Shown here: one piece after another, positions 17,241 through 26,473 of the stretch
Layout: every line of letters begins with the position of its first letter
Numbering within the stretch: the first letter of the stretch is position 1
Assembly (NCBI RefSeq): GCF_002812725.1
Contig: NZ_NMUN01000004.1
Span: forward strand, 806,001-870,000
Length of the DNA stretch: 64,000 nt
From: Microbacterium sp. BR1
GTDB taxonomy: Bacteria; Actinomycetota; Actinomycetes; Actinomycetales; Microbacteriaceae
Direction: 5' to 3'
Translations under genes and position numbers: made by a program
Notes under the pieces: model-generated
Database searches by the model: none
Told to the model about the DNA's origin: nothing
Seen by the model: only the letters and a program-made list of their open reading frames with translations

Positions 17241-17987
17241 ATGTCGCAGGTCCTTCCCGAGCCGCTCTTCGGCGACGACTTCTTCGCACCAGAGGTTCCC
17301 CGCTGGTCGAACACGCTCGGCGTGTTCGACCTCGAGACGACGGGCGTGGATGTCGAGACCGACCGCATCGTCACCGCCCACGTCGGCGTGCTGGACGCCA
17401 GCGGCACCGTCACGCGGCAGCGGTCGTGGATAGCGGATCCCGGAATCGAGATCCCCGAGGGCGCGACCGCCGTGCACGGCATCACGACCGCTTTCGCCCG
17501 GGCGAACGGCCTGCCCTCTGAGCAGGTCGTGGCCGAGATCGTCACCGAACTCCGCGCGATCTTCGCCGCCGGTATCCCCGTCGTGGCGTACAACGCGCCG
17601 TACGACTTCTCCCTGCTCAAGTACGAGGCCCTGCGCAACGGCATCGAACCGATCCTGGCACCATCGCCCGTGATCGACCCCCTCGTCGTCGACAAGACGT
17701 TCGATCGCTACCGGCGCGGCAAGCGCACCCTCGATGCGGTCGCCGCGCACTACGACGTGCTCCTCGAGGCCGCGCACACGGCGGCGGATGACGCCATCGC
17801 TGCGGGGCGCGTCGCGCAGGCCATTGCCGCCCGCTACGCCGATCGCCTGCCGCGCACCGAAGACGAACTGCACACGCGCCAGATCTCCTGGGCGCGCGCT
17901 CAGGCCGAGAGCCTGACCGAGTACTTCATCAAGGTCGGTCGGCTGGATTCGACCGAGACCCTCGACGGCGCCTGGCCCATCCGCTGA
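17241..17987 (+). CDS. DEDDh 3'-5' exonuclease (DnaQ-like)
   Basis: A 248-aa stand-alone exonuclease related to the DNA polymerase III epsilon subunit. The Exo I motif FDLETTG contains D30 and E32. Exo II is in YNAPYDFSLL, and Exo III with its His is in AAHTAADDAIAAGRV. The first ~25 residues are a variable extension. Actinobacteria usually carry several such proteins outside the replisome, for proofreading, repair or RNA trimming, and the role here is open. It is divergent from the hydrolase. Confidence 0.9.
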   Translation: MSQVLPEPLFGDDFFAPEVPRWSNTLGVFDLETTGVDVETDRIVTAHVGVLDASGTVTRQRSWIADPGIEIPEGATAVHGITTAFARANGLPSEQVVAEIVTELRAIFAAGIPVVAYNAPYDFSLLKYEALRNGIEPILAPSPVIDPLVVDKTFDRYRRGKRTLDAVAAHYDVLLEAAHTAADDAIAAGRVAQAIAARYADRLPRTEDELHTRQISWARAQAESLTEYFIKVGRLDSTETLDGAWPIR

Positions 17988-18020
17988 CGACGCGGCTTGC
18001 GTGGCGGCTCTCAGCCGGCG

Positions 18021-18720
18021 TCACCGCACGCGGCAGATGATCTCACCATGCGGCACCGAGAACCACCCGTCCTCATCCGATGCCCATTCGCGCCATGCGT
18101 CTCTCAGGCTCCGCAGATCCTCCTGGGTCGCGCGTCCTGACGTCGTGATCTGCTGAGCGATCGCCGAGTCGACCATGCGGTCCGCCCACATCCCTCCCCA
18201 CCACGCGCGCGAGACCGGGTCGGCGTAGCACCAGGTACTCGACGTCGCAACGACATCCCGCAGTCCGGCGGCGTGGGCCCACGACAGAAGGCGGCGCCCG
18301 GCGTCCGGTTCACCGCCGTTCGCAAAGGCGATGGATCGGTAGAGATCCAGCCACGTGTTCAGACGTGCGATCCGCGGCCACCAGGTGAACCCGCCGTAGT
18401 CGCTGTCGCGTACCGCGACGATCCCGCCCGGCCGCGTGACGCGGGCCATCTCGCGAAGCGCCTGCACAGGGTCGGCGACATGCTGCAGCACTTGATGCGC
18501 GTGGGTCACGTCGAAGGTCGCGTCGTCGAACGGAAGCGCATGAATATCAGCGACCCGCAATTCGATGTTCGTCACGCCTCGTGCCGCGACGGTCGAACGT
18601 GTCAGCTCCAATCCCTCGGACCCGATCTCCGTCGCGGTGACCTCGGCGACGATCCCCGCGAGATCCACCGTGATCGTCCCCGCGCCCGCGCCGACGTCGA
18701 GCAGACGATCCGTGGGCTTC
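18021..18720 (-). pseudogene. 5'-truncated SAM-dependent methyltransferase
   Basis: Class I methyltransferase. Motif I is DRLLDVGAGAGTITVDLA, followed by ATEIG, DIHALPFDDATFDVTHAHQVLQHV and the usual C-terminal region ending at an intact stop at 18021. Family members have about 50 more residues before motif I. Here homology stops just upstream of KPTDRLLDVG, at about 18720. Beyond it the open frame is the antisense of an unrelated MmyB gene. No convincing start or ribosome-binding site remains, so the gene is probably dead. Expression of a fusion from an upstream GTG/ATG cannot be fully excluded. Confidence 0.75.
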
Positions 18721-19293
18721 GCGCTCGCTCGAGCACTCCGGCTCACCCCTGACGCCACACAGCATCTCTGCCGCCTGCGCGATGCGAATCCTGCCGACGG
18801 TCCCGTTCCGGAGTGAGACGAAGCTCTCCCCAGCGGGCGAACGGCGGCGATCGTCGAGGCCGTGAGACCCAACCCCGCGTACATCTTGGACCGCTTCAGC
18901 AACATGATCGCGGCGAACCCCGAAGGGCTCGCTCTCTTCGAAGGCTTCGCCGATCTCGCCCCGAGAGAGCGGAACACCTGTCGGTACCTCATGCTGGACC
19001 CCCGAGCCCGTGCCGTCTTCGGCGAATGGGAAGAGATCGCGCGCGGCGCCGTGGCTCACCTTCGCGCAGCGAACGCCGGCACGCTCGAGGACCCGGCCCT
19101 GCAGGCCCTCGTCTCGGAGCTGAGCGATGCGAGCCCGGAGTTCCTCGACTGGTGGGGCGAGCACATCGTCGAACGACGTCGCGCCGCGAACACACACCTT
19201 CGCGCTGCGGATGGCGGCACGACCGTTCGTCGCTACGAGGTATTGCACCTGCCCGAAGACGGGTTGCGAATGACCCTGTGGCTCCCCCGCGGG
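18721..19293 (+). pseudogene. truncated MmyB-like helix-turn-helix regulator
   Basis: Remnant of an XRE/MmyB family regulator. It starts with ALARALRLTPDATQHLCRL, the tail of the N-terminal HTH domain. It then meets an in-frame TGA at 18814 and continues in the same frame with the MmyB ligand-binding-like domain (VRPNPAYILDRFSNMIAANP ... RERNTCRYLMLDPRA ... ELSDASPEFLDWWGEH). About 60 N-terminal residues, including the DNA-recognition helix, are missing at the 18720 junction. The natural C-terminus is also lost: after LWLPRG the frame runs into the rpmE2 terminator. Confidence 0.75.
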
Positions 19294-19308
19294 GTGATGA
19301 CCACGACG

Positions 19309-19338
19309 CGAAAGGCCCCGCCGAAGCGGGGCCTTTCG
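19309..19338 (-). terminator. intrinsic terminator of rpmE2
   Basis: CGAAAGGCCCCGC (19309-19321), loop CGAA, GCGGGGCCTTTCG (19326-19338). This is a 13-bp perfect stem just after the rpmE2 stop on the minus strand, and the strongest terminator in this part of the window. Confidence 0.8.
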
Positions 19339-19355
19339 TCGGTAAGGATCTCGGC

Positions 19356-19604
19356 TTACTTGCCGAAGCCCTTGAAGCGCTGGTTGAACTTCTCGACGCG
19401 TCCGGCCGAGTCCATGATGCGCTGCTTGCCCGTGTAGAACGGGTGCGAAGCGGAGGAGATCTCGACGTCGATGACCGGGTACTCGACGCCGTCGAGTTCG
19501 ATCCTCTTGTCGCTCGTAACGGTCGAGCGGGTCAGGAAGGTCTCGCCCGATGCGAGGTCGCGGAAGACGACGGCCTGGTAGTCGGGGTGGATAGCAGTCT
19601 TCAT
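19356..19604 (-). CDS. rpmE2: 50S ribosomal protein bL31 type B
   Basis: An 82-aa ribosomal protein L31, starting [20 protein letters not shown] and ending [11 protein letters not shown]. It lacks the CxxC zinc-binding pair of type A L31, so it is the zinc-independent (C-) form. In many bacteria this form is induced on zinc limitation, but I see no Zur-box-like palindrome upstream. The ATG at 19604 follows AAGGAA. The longer upstream frame is discounted because L31 homology starts here. Confidence 0.95.
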   Translation of the reverse strand: MKTAIHPDYQAVVFRDLASGETFLTRSTVTSDKRIELDGVEYPVIDVEISSASHPFYTGKQRIMDSAGRVEKFNQRFKGFGK

Positions 19605-19642
19605 GGGGTGTTCCTTGCGGCGATTGCGGAAGAAGAAGTCTC

Positions 19643-19682
19643 TGGTGCGCCGATCCTGCGCTGGCACCAAGGACCGATCTTA
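19643..19682 (-). promoter_or_regulatory. rpmE2 promoter and leader stem-loop
   Basis: TAAGAT (19677-19682, minus strand) is a plausible -10 giving a leader of about 66 nt. The leader contains TGGTGC/GCACCA (19643-19648 and 19664-19669), a 6-bp stem with a 15-nt loop. Ribosomal-protein leader motifs for L31 are known in actinobacteria. Assignment to such a motif is inference. Confidence 0.3.
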
Positions 19683-19707
19683 TCAGAGTTGGTCTGAGCC
19701 GGCGGCA

Positions 19708-20493
19708 TCAGCCCGCGGCGCGGGCCGTATACCGACCTTCCTCGAAACGGAGGGTGATCGGCAGACCGAAAGTCTCGGTGAGGTTCTCGGCCGTGAGAGC
19801 CTCTTCCAGCGGGCCGGCGGCGACGGCCGAGCCATCCCGCATCAACAGGACGTGGGTGAATCCGACCGGAATCTCTTCGACGTGGTGGGTCACCATGACC
19901 ATGGCGGGCGTGGTCGGTGCCTGAGCGTAGCCACCGAGCAGGGTGAGCAACTCTTCGCGGGCGCCGAGATCGAGGCTCGCGGTCGGCTCGTCGAGCAGCA
20001 GCAGCTCGGGATCGGTCATCACGGCCCGGGCGATCTGCACCCGCTTCTGCTCGCCATCCGAGAGCGTTCCGAACGTGCGGTCGGCCAGGTGATCGAGGTC
20101 CCACTCGGCGAGCACGCGCAGGGCGCGGCGCTCGTCGATGTCTTCGTAGTCTTCGCGCCAGCGGCCCATCACGGCGAAAGCGGCGGTCATCACCGCGTCG
20201 ATCACGCGCTCGTCGGCGGGCATCCGACGGGCCATCGCCGAGGATGCGAATCCGATGCGCGGGCGGAGCTCGAAGACATCCGTCCGCCCGAGGCGCTCCC
20301 CCAGCACGTGGACCTCACCGCTGGTGGGGTACATCACGGTGTCGGCGAGCTGCAACAGAGTCGTCTTGCCGGCGCCGTTGGGGCCGAGAACCACCCAACG
20401 CTGGTCGTCGTCGACGCTCCAGTTCAGGTGATCGACGATGTCGCGACCGTCTCTGCGTACGACTACATCATGGAACTGCAGGACCCCGGCCAT
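19708..20493 (-). CDS. ABC transporter ATP-binding protein
   Basis: A 261-aa ATPase with Walker A GPNGAGKT (37-44), signature LSDGEQKR, Walker B LLLLDEPT, and the H-loop in VTHHVEEIP. No permease gene is adjacent. It resembles the stand-alone ModF/YlmA-like group, often annotated only as ABC ATPase, so its partner and substrate are unknown. The ATG at 20493 is placed by a -10 box 6 nt upstream. The gene is monocistronic as far as can be seen. Confidence 0.88.
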   Translation of the reverse strand: MAGVLQFHDVVVRRDGRDIVDHLNWSVDDDQRWVVLGPNGAGKTTLLQLADTVMYPTSGEVHVLGERLGRTDVFELRPRIGFASSAMARRMPADERVIDAVMTAAFAVMGRWREDYEDIDERRALRVLAEWDLDHLADRTFGTLSDGEQKRVQIARAVMTDPELLLLDEPTASLDLGAREELLTLLGGYAQAPTTPAMVMVTHHVEEIPVGFTHVLLMRDGSAVAAGPLEEALTAENLTETFGLPITLRFEEGRYTARAAG

Positions 20494-20499
20494 GGCCCC

Positions 20500-20505
20500 A
20501 GCCTA
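20500..20505 (-). promoter_or_regulatory. leaderless-type -10 box, ABC ATPase gene
   Basis: TAGGCT on the minus strand, 6 nt before the ATG at 20493. Confidence 0.5.
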
Positions 20506-20566
20506 TCGGGCCAGCCGCGCACTGTCGGGCAGCGACAACCGGCCCGGCGGCGATACCCGGGACCAT

Positions 20567-21754
20567 CTACCCGGCGATGACGCGCGTGTAGAGGTCATGC
20601 GTCTCGGCGGCGATCCGATCCCAGCTGAAGGATGCCGCAGCCCGTTCGCGACCCGCTCGCCCGTAGTCGGCGGCGCGCGCCCGATCGCTGACGACCTCGG
20701 TCAGCACGTCGGCGAGATCGCGTACGAAGCGATCGGGGTCGACGGGAGTGCCCGAGCCGTCCTGCACCTGTTCGATCGGCACCAGGCGACCGGTGACGCC
20801 GTCCTCGACGACCTCGGGGATACCACCCGTCGCGGTTCCGACGACCGCCGCACCGCAAGCCATTGCCTCGAGGTTGACGATCCCGAGCGGTTCGTACACC
20901 GATGGGCATACGAACGTCGTCGCAGCGCTCAGCAGAGCACGAAGCTCACGCCGCGACAGCGTGCGATCGATCCAGACGACGCCACCGCGTTCCTGCTGCA
21001 GACCCCGCACGGCCGACTCGACCTCGGCCAGGATCTCAGGCGTGTCGGGCGCACCCGCACACAGCACCAACTGGACCTCAGGCGGGAGCAGCGCGGCAGC
21101 ACGCAGCAGGTAAGGCAGACCCTTCTGACGCGTGATCCGCCCCACGAAGACGACCGAGGGGCGGCCGGGATCGAGGCCCAGGCTGCATGCGAGATCGGGG
21201 TCATCGAGCGGCGCCCACTCGTCGACGTCTATGCCGTTGTAGATGACGTGCACCTTCGCCGGGTCGAGCGCCGGATAGCTCCGCAGGATGTCGGCACGCA
21301 TACCCCCGCTGACCGCGATCACCGCGGCGGCGGACTCGTAGGCCGTCTTCTCGATCCAGCTGGACACGGCATACCCACCGCCGAGCTGTTCGGCCTTCCA
21401 CGGACGGAGCGGCTCGAGGCTGTGGGCCGAGACGATGTGCGGAATGCCGTGCAGCAGCGACGCGGTATGGCCGGCGAAGTTGGCGTACCACGTGTGGGAG
21501 TGCACGACGTCCGCGCCCGCAACATCCCCGACGATCGCGAGATCGACTCCCATCGTCTGAATGGCAGGGTTCGCCGAGGCCAGTTCACCCGGCACGGAAT
21601 ATGACGTCGTGCCCGGTTCGTCGCGCTCGGCGCCGAAGGCGCGAACGCGCACATCCATGCGCGTTCGAAGGGCTCGAACGAGCTCCGTGACATGCACCCC
21701 GGCACCCCCGTATACCTCGGGCGGATATTCCTTGGTGACGATGTCGACGCGCAT
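20567..21754 (-). CDS. glgA: glycogen synthase / alpha-maltose-1-phosphate synthase (GT4)
   Basis: A 395-aa GT-B glycosyltransferase that uses ADP-glucose. The N-terminus MRVDIVTKEYPPEVYGGAGVH is typical of the actinobacterial GlgA type. FVGRITRQKG marks the second Rossmann domain, and PSVYEPLGIVNLEAMACG contains the nucleotide-sugar Glu motif. The mycobacterial orthologue Rv1212c, also divergent from glgC, was reassigned as GlgM, which makes maltose-1-phosphate for the GlgE pathway. That activity is possible here. The ATG at 21754 is the conserved start; the frame extends about 400 nt further upstream without homology. Confidence 0.92.
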   Translation of the reverse strand: MRVDIVTKEYPPEVYGGAGVHVTELVRALRTRMDVRVRAFGAERDEPGTTSYSVPGELASANPAIQTMGVDLAIVGDVAGADVVHSHTWYANFAGHTASLLHGIPHIVSAHSLEPLRPWKAEQLGGGYAVSSWIEKTAYESAAAVIAVSGGMRADILRSYPALDPAKVHVIYNGIDVDEWAPLDDPDLACSLGLDPGRPSVVFVGRITRQKGLPYLLRAAALLPPEVQLVLCAGAPDTPEILAEVESAVRGLQQERGGVVWIDRTLSRRELRALLSAATTFVCPSVYEPLGIVNLEAMACGAAVVGTATGGIPEVVEDGVTGRLVPIEQVQDGSGTPVDPDRFVRDLADVLTEVVSDRARAADYGRAGRERAAASFSWDRIAAETHDLYTRVIAG

Positions 21755-21761
21755 GCGTGCA

Positions 21762-21767
21762 ACGCTA
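21762..21767 (-). promoter_or_regulatory. leaderless-type -10 box, glgA
   Basis: TAGCGT on the minus strand, 7 nt before the ATG at 21754. The expected -35 position overlaps the glgC -10 on the other strand. Confidence 0.5.
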
Positions 21768-21788
21768 GTCGCCGCAGGAAGTCGGGCA

Positions 21789-21794
21789 TAGTCT
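21789..21794 (+). promoter_or_regulatory. leaderless-type -10 box, glgC
   Basis: TAGTCT on the plus strand, 6 nt before the ATG at 21801. Confidence 0.55.
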
Positions 21795-21800
21795 GTCGGC

Positions 21801-23045
21801 ATGGCTACACCGCCGAAGGTATTCGGAATCATCCTCGCGGGCGGCGAGGGCAAGCGATTGATGCCCTTGACGGCGGATCGCGCGAAGCCCGCCGTGCCCT
21901 TCGGAGGGCAGTATCGACTGATCGACTTCGCGATCTCGAATCTCGTGAACTCGGGACTGCGCCAACTCGTCGTCTTGACGCAGTACAAGTCGCACAGCCT
22001 GGACCGCCACATCTCGCAGACCTGGCGGATGTCGCCGATGCTCGACTCGTACGTGACCTCCGTTCCCGCACAGCAGCGCCTGGGCAAACGGTGGTTCTCG
22101 GGGTCGGCCGACGCCATCCTGCAGAGCCTCAACCTCATCAACGACGAGAAGCCCGACATCGTCTTCGTGATCGGCGCCGATCACGTGTACCGGATGGATT
22201 TCCGTCAGATGCTCGACGCGCACATCGAGTCCGGCGCCCGGGCGACGGTCGCCGGAATCCGCCAGCCGATCGCGCTCGCCAACCAGTTCGGTGTCATCGA
22301 CGTCGACAAGGCCGACCCGACGCGCATCCGGGACTTCCTCGAGAAGCCCCAGAACCCCGAGGGTCTCTCCGACGCGCCCCACGAGGTGCTCGCCTCGATG
22401 GGCAACTACATCTTCGACGCGGATGCCCTGATCGAGGCCGTCGAGGCGGATGGCGAGCTGACGACGTCGAACCACGACATGGGCGGCGACATCGTGCCCT
22501 ACTTCGTGGGCCGCGGCGAGGCCGGCGTCTACGACATGAAGCGCAACGACGTGCCCGGCTCGACCGATCGCGACCGCGCCTACTGGCGGGACGTCGGGAC
22601 GATCGATTCGTTCTTCGACGCGCACATGGATCTGATCTCGACGCTGCCGATCTTCAACCTCTACAACACGGACTGGCCGATCCACTCGCAGACGGTCAAT
22701 TCCCCGCCGGCGAAGTTCGTACGCGACTCGGTCGGACGCATCGGCAACGCGATCGACTCCATCCTGTCGCTCGGTTCCGTGCTCTCGGGCACTCACCTCG
22801 AGCGGAGCGTCGTCGGACCCTGGGCACTCGCGGGCGGTGGCTCGACGATCACCGACTCGGTGCTCTTCGACTACGTCCGCGTGGGTTCGGGCGCACGCAT
22901 CCATCGCGCGATCCTCGACAAGAACGTCGAGCTCGCCCCCGGCGCCACCGTCGGGGTGGATCGCGAGCGGGACCTTGCGCGCGGGTTCACGGTGACCGAT
23001 TCGGGATTGACGGTCGTCGGCAAGAACGTCCGCGTCGACGCGTGA
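21801..23045 (+). CDS. glgC: glucose-1-phosphate adenylyltransferase
   Basis: Makes ADP-glucose from glucose-1-phosphate and ATP, the committed step of glycogen or maltosyl-donor synthesis. The 414-aa protein has the nucleotidyl-transferase signature [11 protein letters not shown] and [10 protein letters not shown], then [19 protein letters not shown] and [14 protein letters not shown]-terminal left-handed beta-helix provides the allosteric domain. It is divergent from glgA, with only 46 bp between the two start codons, so the two -10 boxes face away from each other across a shared spacer. Confidence 0.96.
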   Translation: MATPPKVFGIILAGGEGKRLMPLTADRAKPAVPFGGQYRLIDFAISNLVNSGLRQLVVLTQYKSHSLDRHISQTWRMSPMLDSYVTSVPAQQRLGKRWFSGSADAILQSLNLINDEKPDIVFVIGADHVYRMDFRQMLDAHIESGARATVAGIRQPIALANQFGVIDVDKADPTRIRDFLEKPQNPEGLSDAPHEVLASMGNYIFDADALIEAVEADGELTTSNHDMGGDIVPYFVGRGEAGVYDMKRNDVPGSTDRDRAYWRDVGTIDSFFDAHMDLISTLPIFNLYNTDWPIHSQTVNSPPAKFVRDSVGRIGNAIDSILSLGSVLSGTHLERSVVGPWALAGGGSTITDSVLFDYVRVGSGARIHRAILDKNVELAPGATVGVDRERDLARGFTVTDSGLTVVGKNVRVDA

Positions 23046-23126
23046 TCTGGGATGCCCGTGACCGGCACCCGCTCGACCGGGCCCGCGCCCGACCTCGCGC
23101 TGCCGAGCGGTGCGCGCTGGCCGCGC

Positions 23127-23132
23127 TAACCT
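23127..23132 (+). promoter_or_regulatory. leaderless-type -10 box, serB
   Basis: TAACCT on the plus strand, 6 nt before the GTG at 23139. Confidence 0.5.
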
Positions 23133-23138
23133 CGTGAG

Positions 23139-23783
23139 GTGAGTTCAGACGTCACCCGCCTGCTCGTCGTCCTGGACGCCGATTCCACGCTGATCCGCAA
23201 CGAGGTCATCGAATTGCTCGCCGACGAGGCGGGCCGCGGGCCCGAGGTCGCCGCCGCAACCGAAGCAGCGATGCGGGGCGAGGTGGACTTCGCCGAGAGC
23301 CTGCGGTCGCGTGTCCATGCGCTGGCTGGGGTGCCGGTTTCGGCGTTCTCCCGCGTGATCTCGCGTATCGAACCGACTCCCGGCGTACGCGAGCTGATCG
23401 AGACCGTACACGCCCTCGGCGGCCTGGTGGGCGTCGTGTCGGGTGGCTTCCACGAGATCCTCGACACCGTGGCGCCTGCCCTGGGCGTCGACATGTGGCG
23501 CGCCAATCGCCTCGTGCAGGCGGATGACATGCTGACCGGCACGATCGATGGACCCATCGTCGACGGCGCGGCGAAGGCGGCCGGTCTACGCGAGTGGGCC
23601 GCCGAACACCAGGTGCCGCTCACGCGCACGGTCGCCATCGGCGACGGCGCCAACGACCTGGCGATGCTCGCCACCGCCGGGCTGGGGCTGGCCTTCAACG
23701 CCAAGCCCGCGGTCCGCGCCGCGGCGCCGCTGGTGATCGGGCGCGTCGACCTGCGCGAGGTCATTCCCCTCCTGCCGCGATAG
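23139..23783 (+). CDS. serB: phosphoserine phosphatase
   Basis: HAD-superfamily phosphatase for the last step of serine synthesis. The 214-aa protein has motif I VLDADSTLI (nucleophile D13, acid/base D15), motif II in VVSGGFHEI, a lysine around GAAKAAGLREW, and motif IV IGDGANDLAML. It is a catalytic core only, without the ACT domains of mycobacterial SerB2, so no serine feedback domain is visible. It starts with GTG at 23139. Confidence 0.9.
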   Translation: MSSDVTRLLVVLDADSTLIRNEVIELLADEAGRGPEVAAATEAAMRGEVDFAESLRSRVHALAGVPVSAFSRVISRIEPTPGVRELIETVHALGGLVGVVSGGFHEILDTVAPALGVDMWRANRLVQADDMLTGTIDGPIVDGAAKAAGLREWAAEHQVPLTRTVAIGDGANDLAMLATAGLGLAFNAKPAVRAAAPLVIGRVDLREVIPLLPR

Positions 23784-23818
23784 GCGGAACCTGCTCGCGC
23801 CGTGCCGGCACCACGGCG

Positions 23819-23824
23819 TAGCGT
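23819..23824 (+). promoter_or_regulatory. leaderless-type -10 box, alpha/beta hydrolase gene (23831)
   Basis: TAGCGT on the plus strand, 6 nt before the ATG at 23831. Confidence 0.5.
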
Positions 23825-23830
23825 CGCGGC

Positions 23831-24526
23831 ATGGACATCATCCTCGTACCCGGTCTCTGGCTCGATGCGTCCTCCTGGGACGACGTCGTTCCCGCCCTGC
23901 GTGAGGCTGGCCACCGAACCCACGCGCTCACCATGCCCGGCACCGGGTCCCCCGGAACCGAATCCGCCGACATCGGCATCGCCGACTGGGTCGCGGCGGT
24001 CGTCGCCCGGATCGACGCGCTACCCGGAGAAGTCGTGCTCGTCGGTCACAGCGGCGGAGGCAACGTCGCCTACGGCGCTCTCGACGCCCGACCGGATCGC
24101 GTCGCGCACCTCGTGCTCGTCGACACCGTACCGCCACCGGATGGCTCGATCATCTCGGAGTTCGAGGTGGTGGATGGTGTCATCCCCTTCCCCGGATGGG
24201 ACACCTTCGACGAACCCGATGTCGCCGACATCGACGAGGCCACGCGGCAGGTCTGGGCCGCACGTGCCCTGCCGGTGCCGCGGGGCGTGCCGATGGATCC
24301 GATCCATCTGCACGATCCTCGCCGCCGCGCGCGGCCGATGACCGTGCTGAGCGGCGCGAACGACGAGGCCACCCTGCGCGCGATGCTCGAGCAATGGCCG
24401 GAGTGGGGCGCCGAATTCAACGCGATCGAGGACGTGCGCGTCGTCCACCTCGGCACCGGGCACTGGCCGCAGGTGACGCAGCCGGCTGCTCTGGGTCAGG
24501 CGATCCTCGACTCCATCACACGCTGA
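23831..24526 (+). CDS. alpha/beta hydrolase (esterase EstC/salicylate-esterase-like)
   Basis: A 231-aa alpha/beta hydrolase of the small AB-hydrolase-6 type. It begins MDIILVPGLWLDASSWDDV with the oxyanion-hole loop. The nucleophile elbow is GHSGGG, and the catalytic His sits in GTGHWPQVTQP near the C-terminus. The substrate is unknown. It stands between serB and the convergent fabG. Confidence 0.87.
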   Translation: MDIILVPGLWLDASSWDDVVPALREAGHRTHALTMPGTGSPGTESADIGIADWVAAVVARIDALPGEVVLVGHSGGGNVAYGALDARPDRVAHLVLVDTVPPPDGSIISEFEVVDGVIPFPGWDTFDEPDVADIDEATRQVWAARALPVPRGVPMDPIHLHDPRRRARPMTVLSGANDEATLRAMLEQWPEWGAEFNAIEDVRVVHLGTGHWPQVTQPAALGQAILDSITR

Positions 24527-24547
24527 TCGCGTCGACCGAACCGAGCG

Positions 24548-25803
<1,256 letters not shown>

Positions 25804-25844
25804 ACGGGCATGGCACGCTTTCAGCGGCGTACGCTGGAAGCACC

Positions 25845-26210
25845 GTGAAGAAACCCGCCGCGTCCCTGTCCTCGACCTCTCTGCCGCGCGCTCCGCGCGA
25901 CGAGGCGGCCGCACGGGTGCGGCGGTACATGTGGACGATGGCGATCCGCATCTCGTGCTTCGTGCTCATGGCCGTCGTCACCCCCTACGGCTGGTACACG
26001 TGGGTCTTCGCCGCGGGCGCGATCTTCCTGCCGTACATCGCCGTGATCGTTGCGAACGTCGGCTTCGACACGAGCCCACGGGCGGAACCCGTGCAGCGGA
26101 TGCTGCCGGCTCCGGTTCCCCCCGCCGCCGCGGCCGGATCCGCGCCCGCCGAAACGACACCGGGCGTGATCCGTCTCACCGAAACTCCTCGTCCCGAGGA
26201 CACGAACTGA
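25845..26210 (+). CDS. DUF3099 membrane protein
   Basis: A 121-aa protein with two adjacent transmembrane helices (MWTMAIRISCFVLMAVVT and WVFAAGAIFLPYIAVIVANV), typical of DUF3099, and a disordered Pro/Ala-rich tail. Function is unknown. The GTG at 25845 has TACGCT (25830-25835) 9 nt upstream, so the leader is at most a few bases. It is the first gene of a compact run with the next two (TGATG overlaps). Confidence 0.8.
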   Translation: MKKPAASLSSTSLPRAPRDEAAARVRRYMWTMAIRISCFVLMAVVTPYGWYTWVFAAGAIFLPYIAVIVANVGFDTSPRAEPVQRMLPAPVPPAAAAGSAPAETTPGVIRLTETPRPEDTN

Positions 26211-26473
26211 TGTCGATGCTGGGCGGTGGGCTCGAGCCCGGCTCTGATCCCTGCTCGCGCGCCGGTTGCCGAACCGAAGCCTCGTGGCAGGTCATCTGGC
26301 GCAACCCGCGCATCCACGCGCCCGACCGCCGCAAGATCTGGCTCGCATGCGACGAGCACGCCGAATACCTGCGCGACTATCTGGCCGCGCGCGACTTCCC
26401 CGTCGAGCTCTCCCCGTTCCCCGCGGATGCAGAGCACGCGCCAAGCTCGCCCGTTTCCATCGAGGGCCCGTGA
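26210..26473 (+). CDS. small conserved Cys/His protein
   Basis: An 87-aa soluble protein. CSRAGCRTEASWQVIWRNP near the N-terminus and WLACDEHAEYLRDYLAARDF form a C-x4-C ... C-x2-H pattern suggesting a metal-binding site. Homologues next to SURF1 and DUF3099 genes in actinobacteria are often mislabelled acetone carboxylase. That name is not supported by size or sequence. Function is unknown. It is translationally coupled at both ends. Confidence 0.75.
   Translation: MSMLGGGLEPGSDPCSRAGCRTEASWQVIWRNPRIHAPDRRKIWLACDEHAEYLRDYLAARDFPVELSPFPADAEHAPSSPVSIEGP

Noticed and set aside
18547..19248. Minus-strand frame of 233 codons
   Set aside because: It is antisense to the MmyB remnant and out of frame with the methyltransferase.
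21755..22159. N-terminal extension of glgA across the glgC 5' region
   Set aside because: No homology in the extension; the conserved glgA start MRVDIVTKEYPP lies at 21754, with its own -10 box.
26210..26473. Acetone carboxylase assignment for the 87-aa protein
   Set aside because: Far too small and lacking any carboxylase motif; the name appears to be a propagated annotation error.
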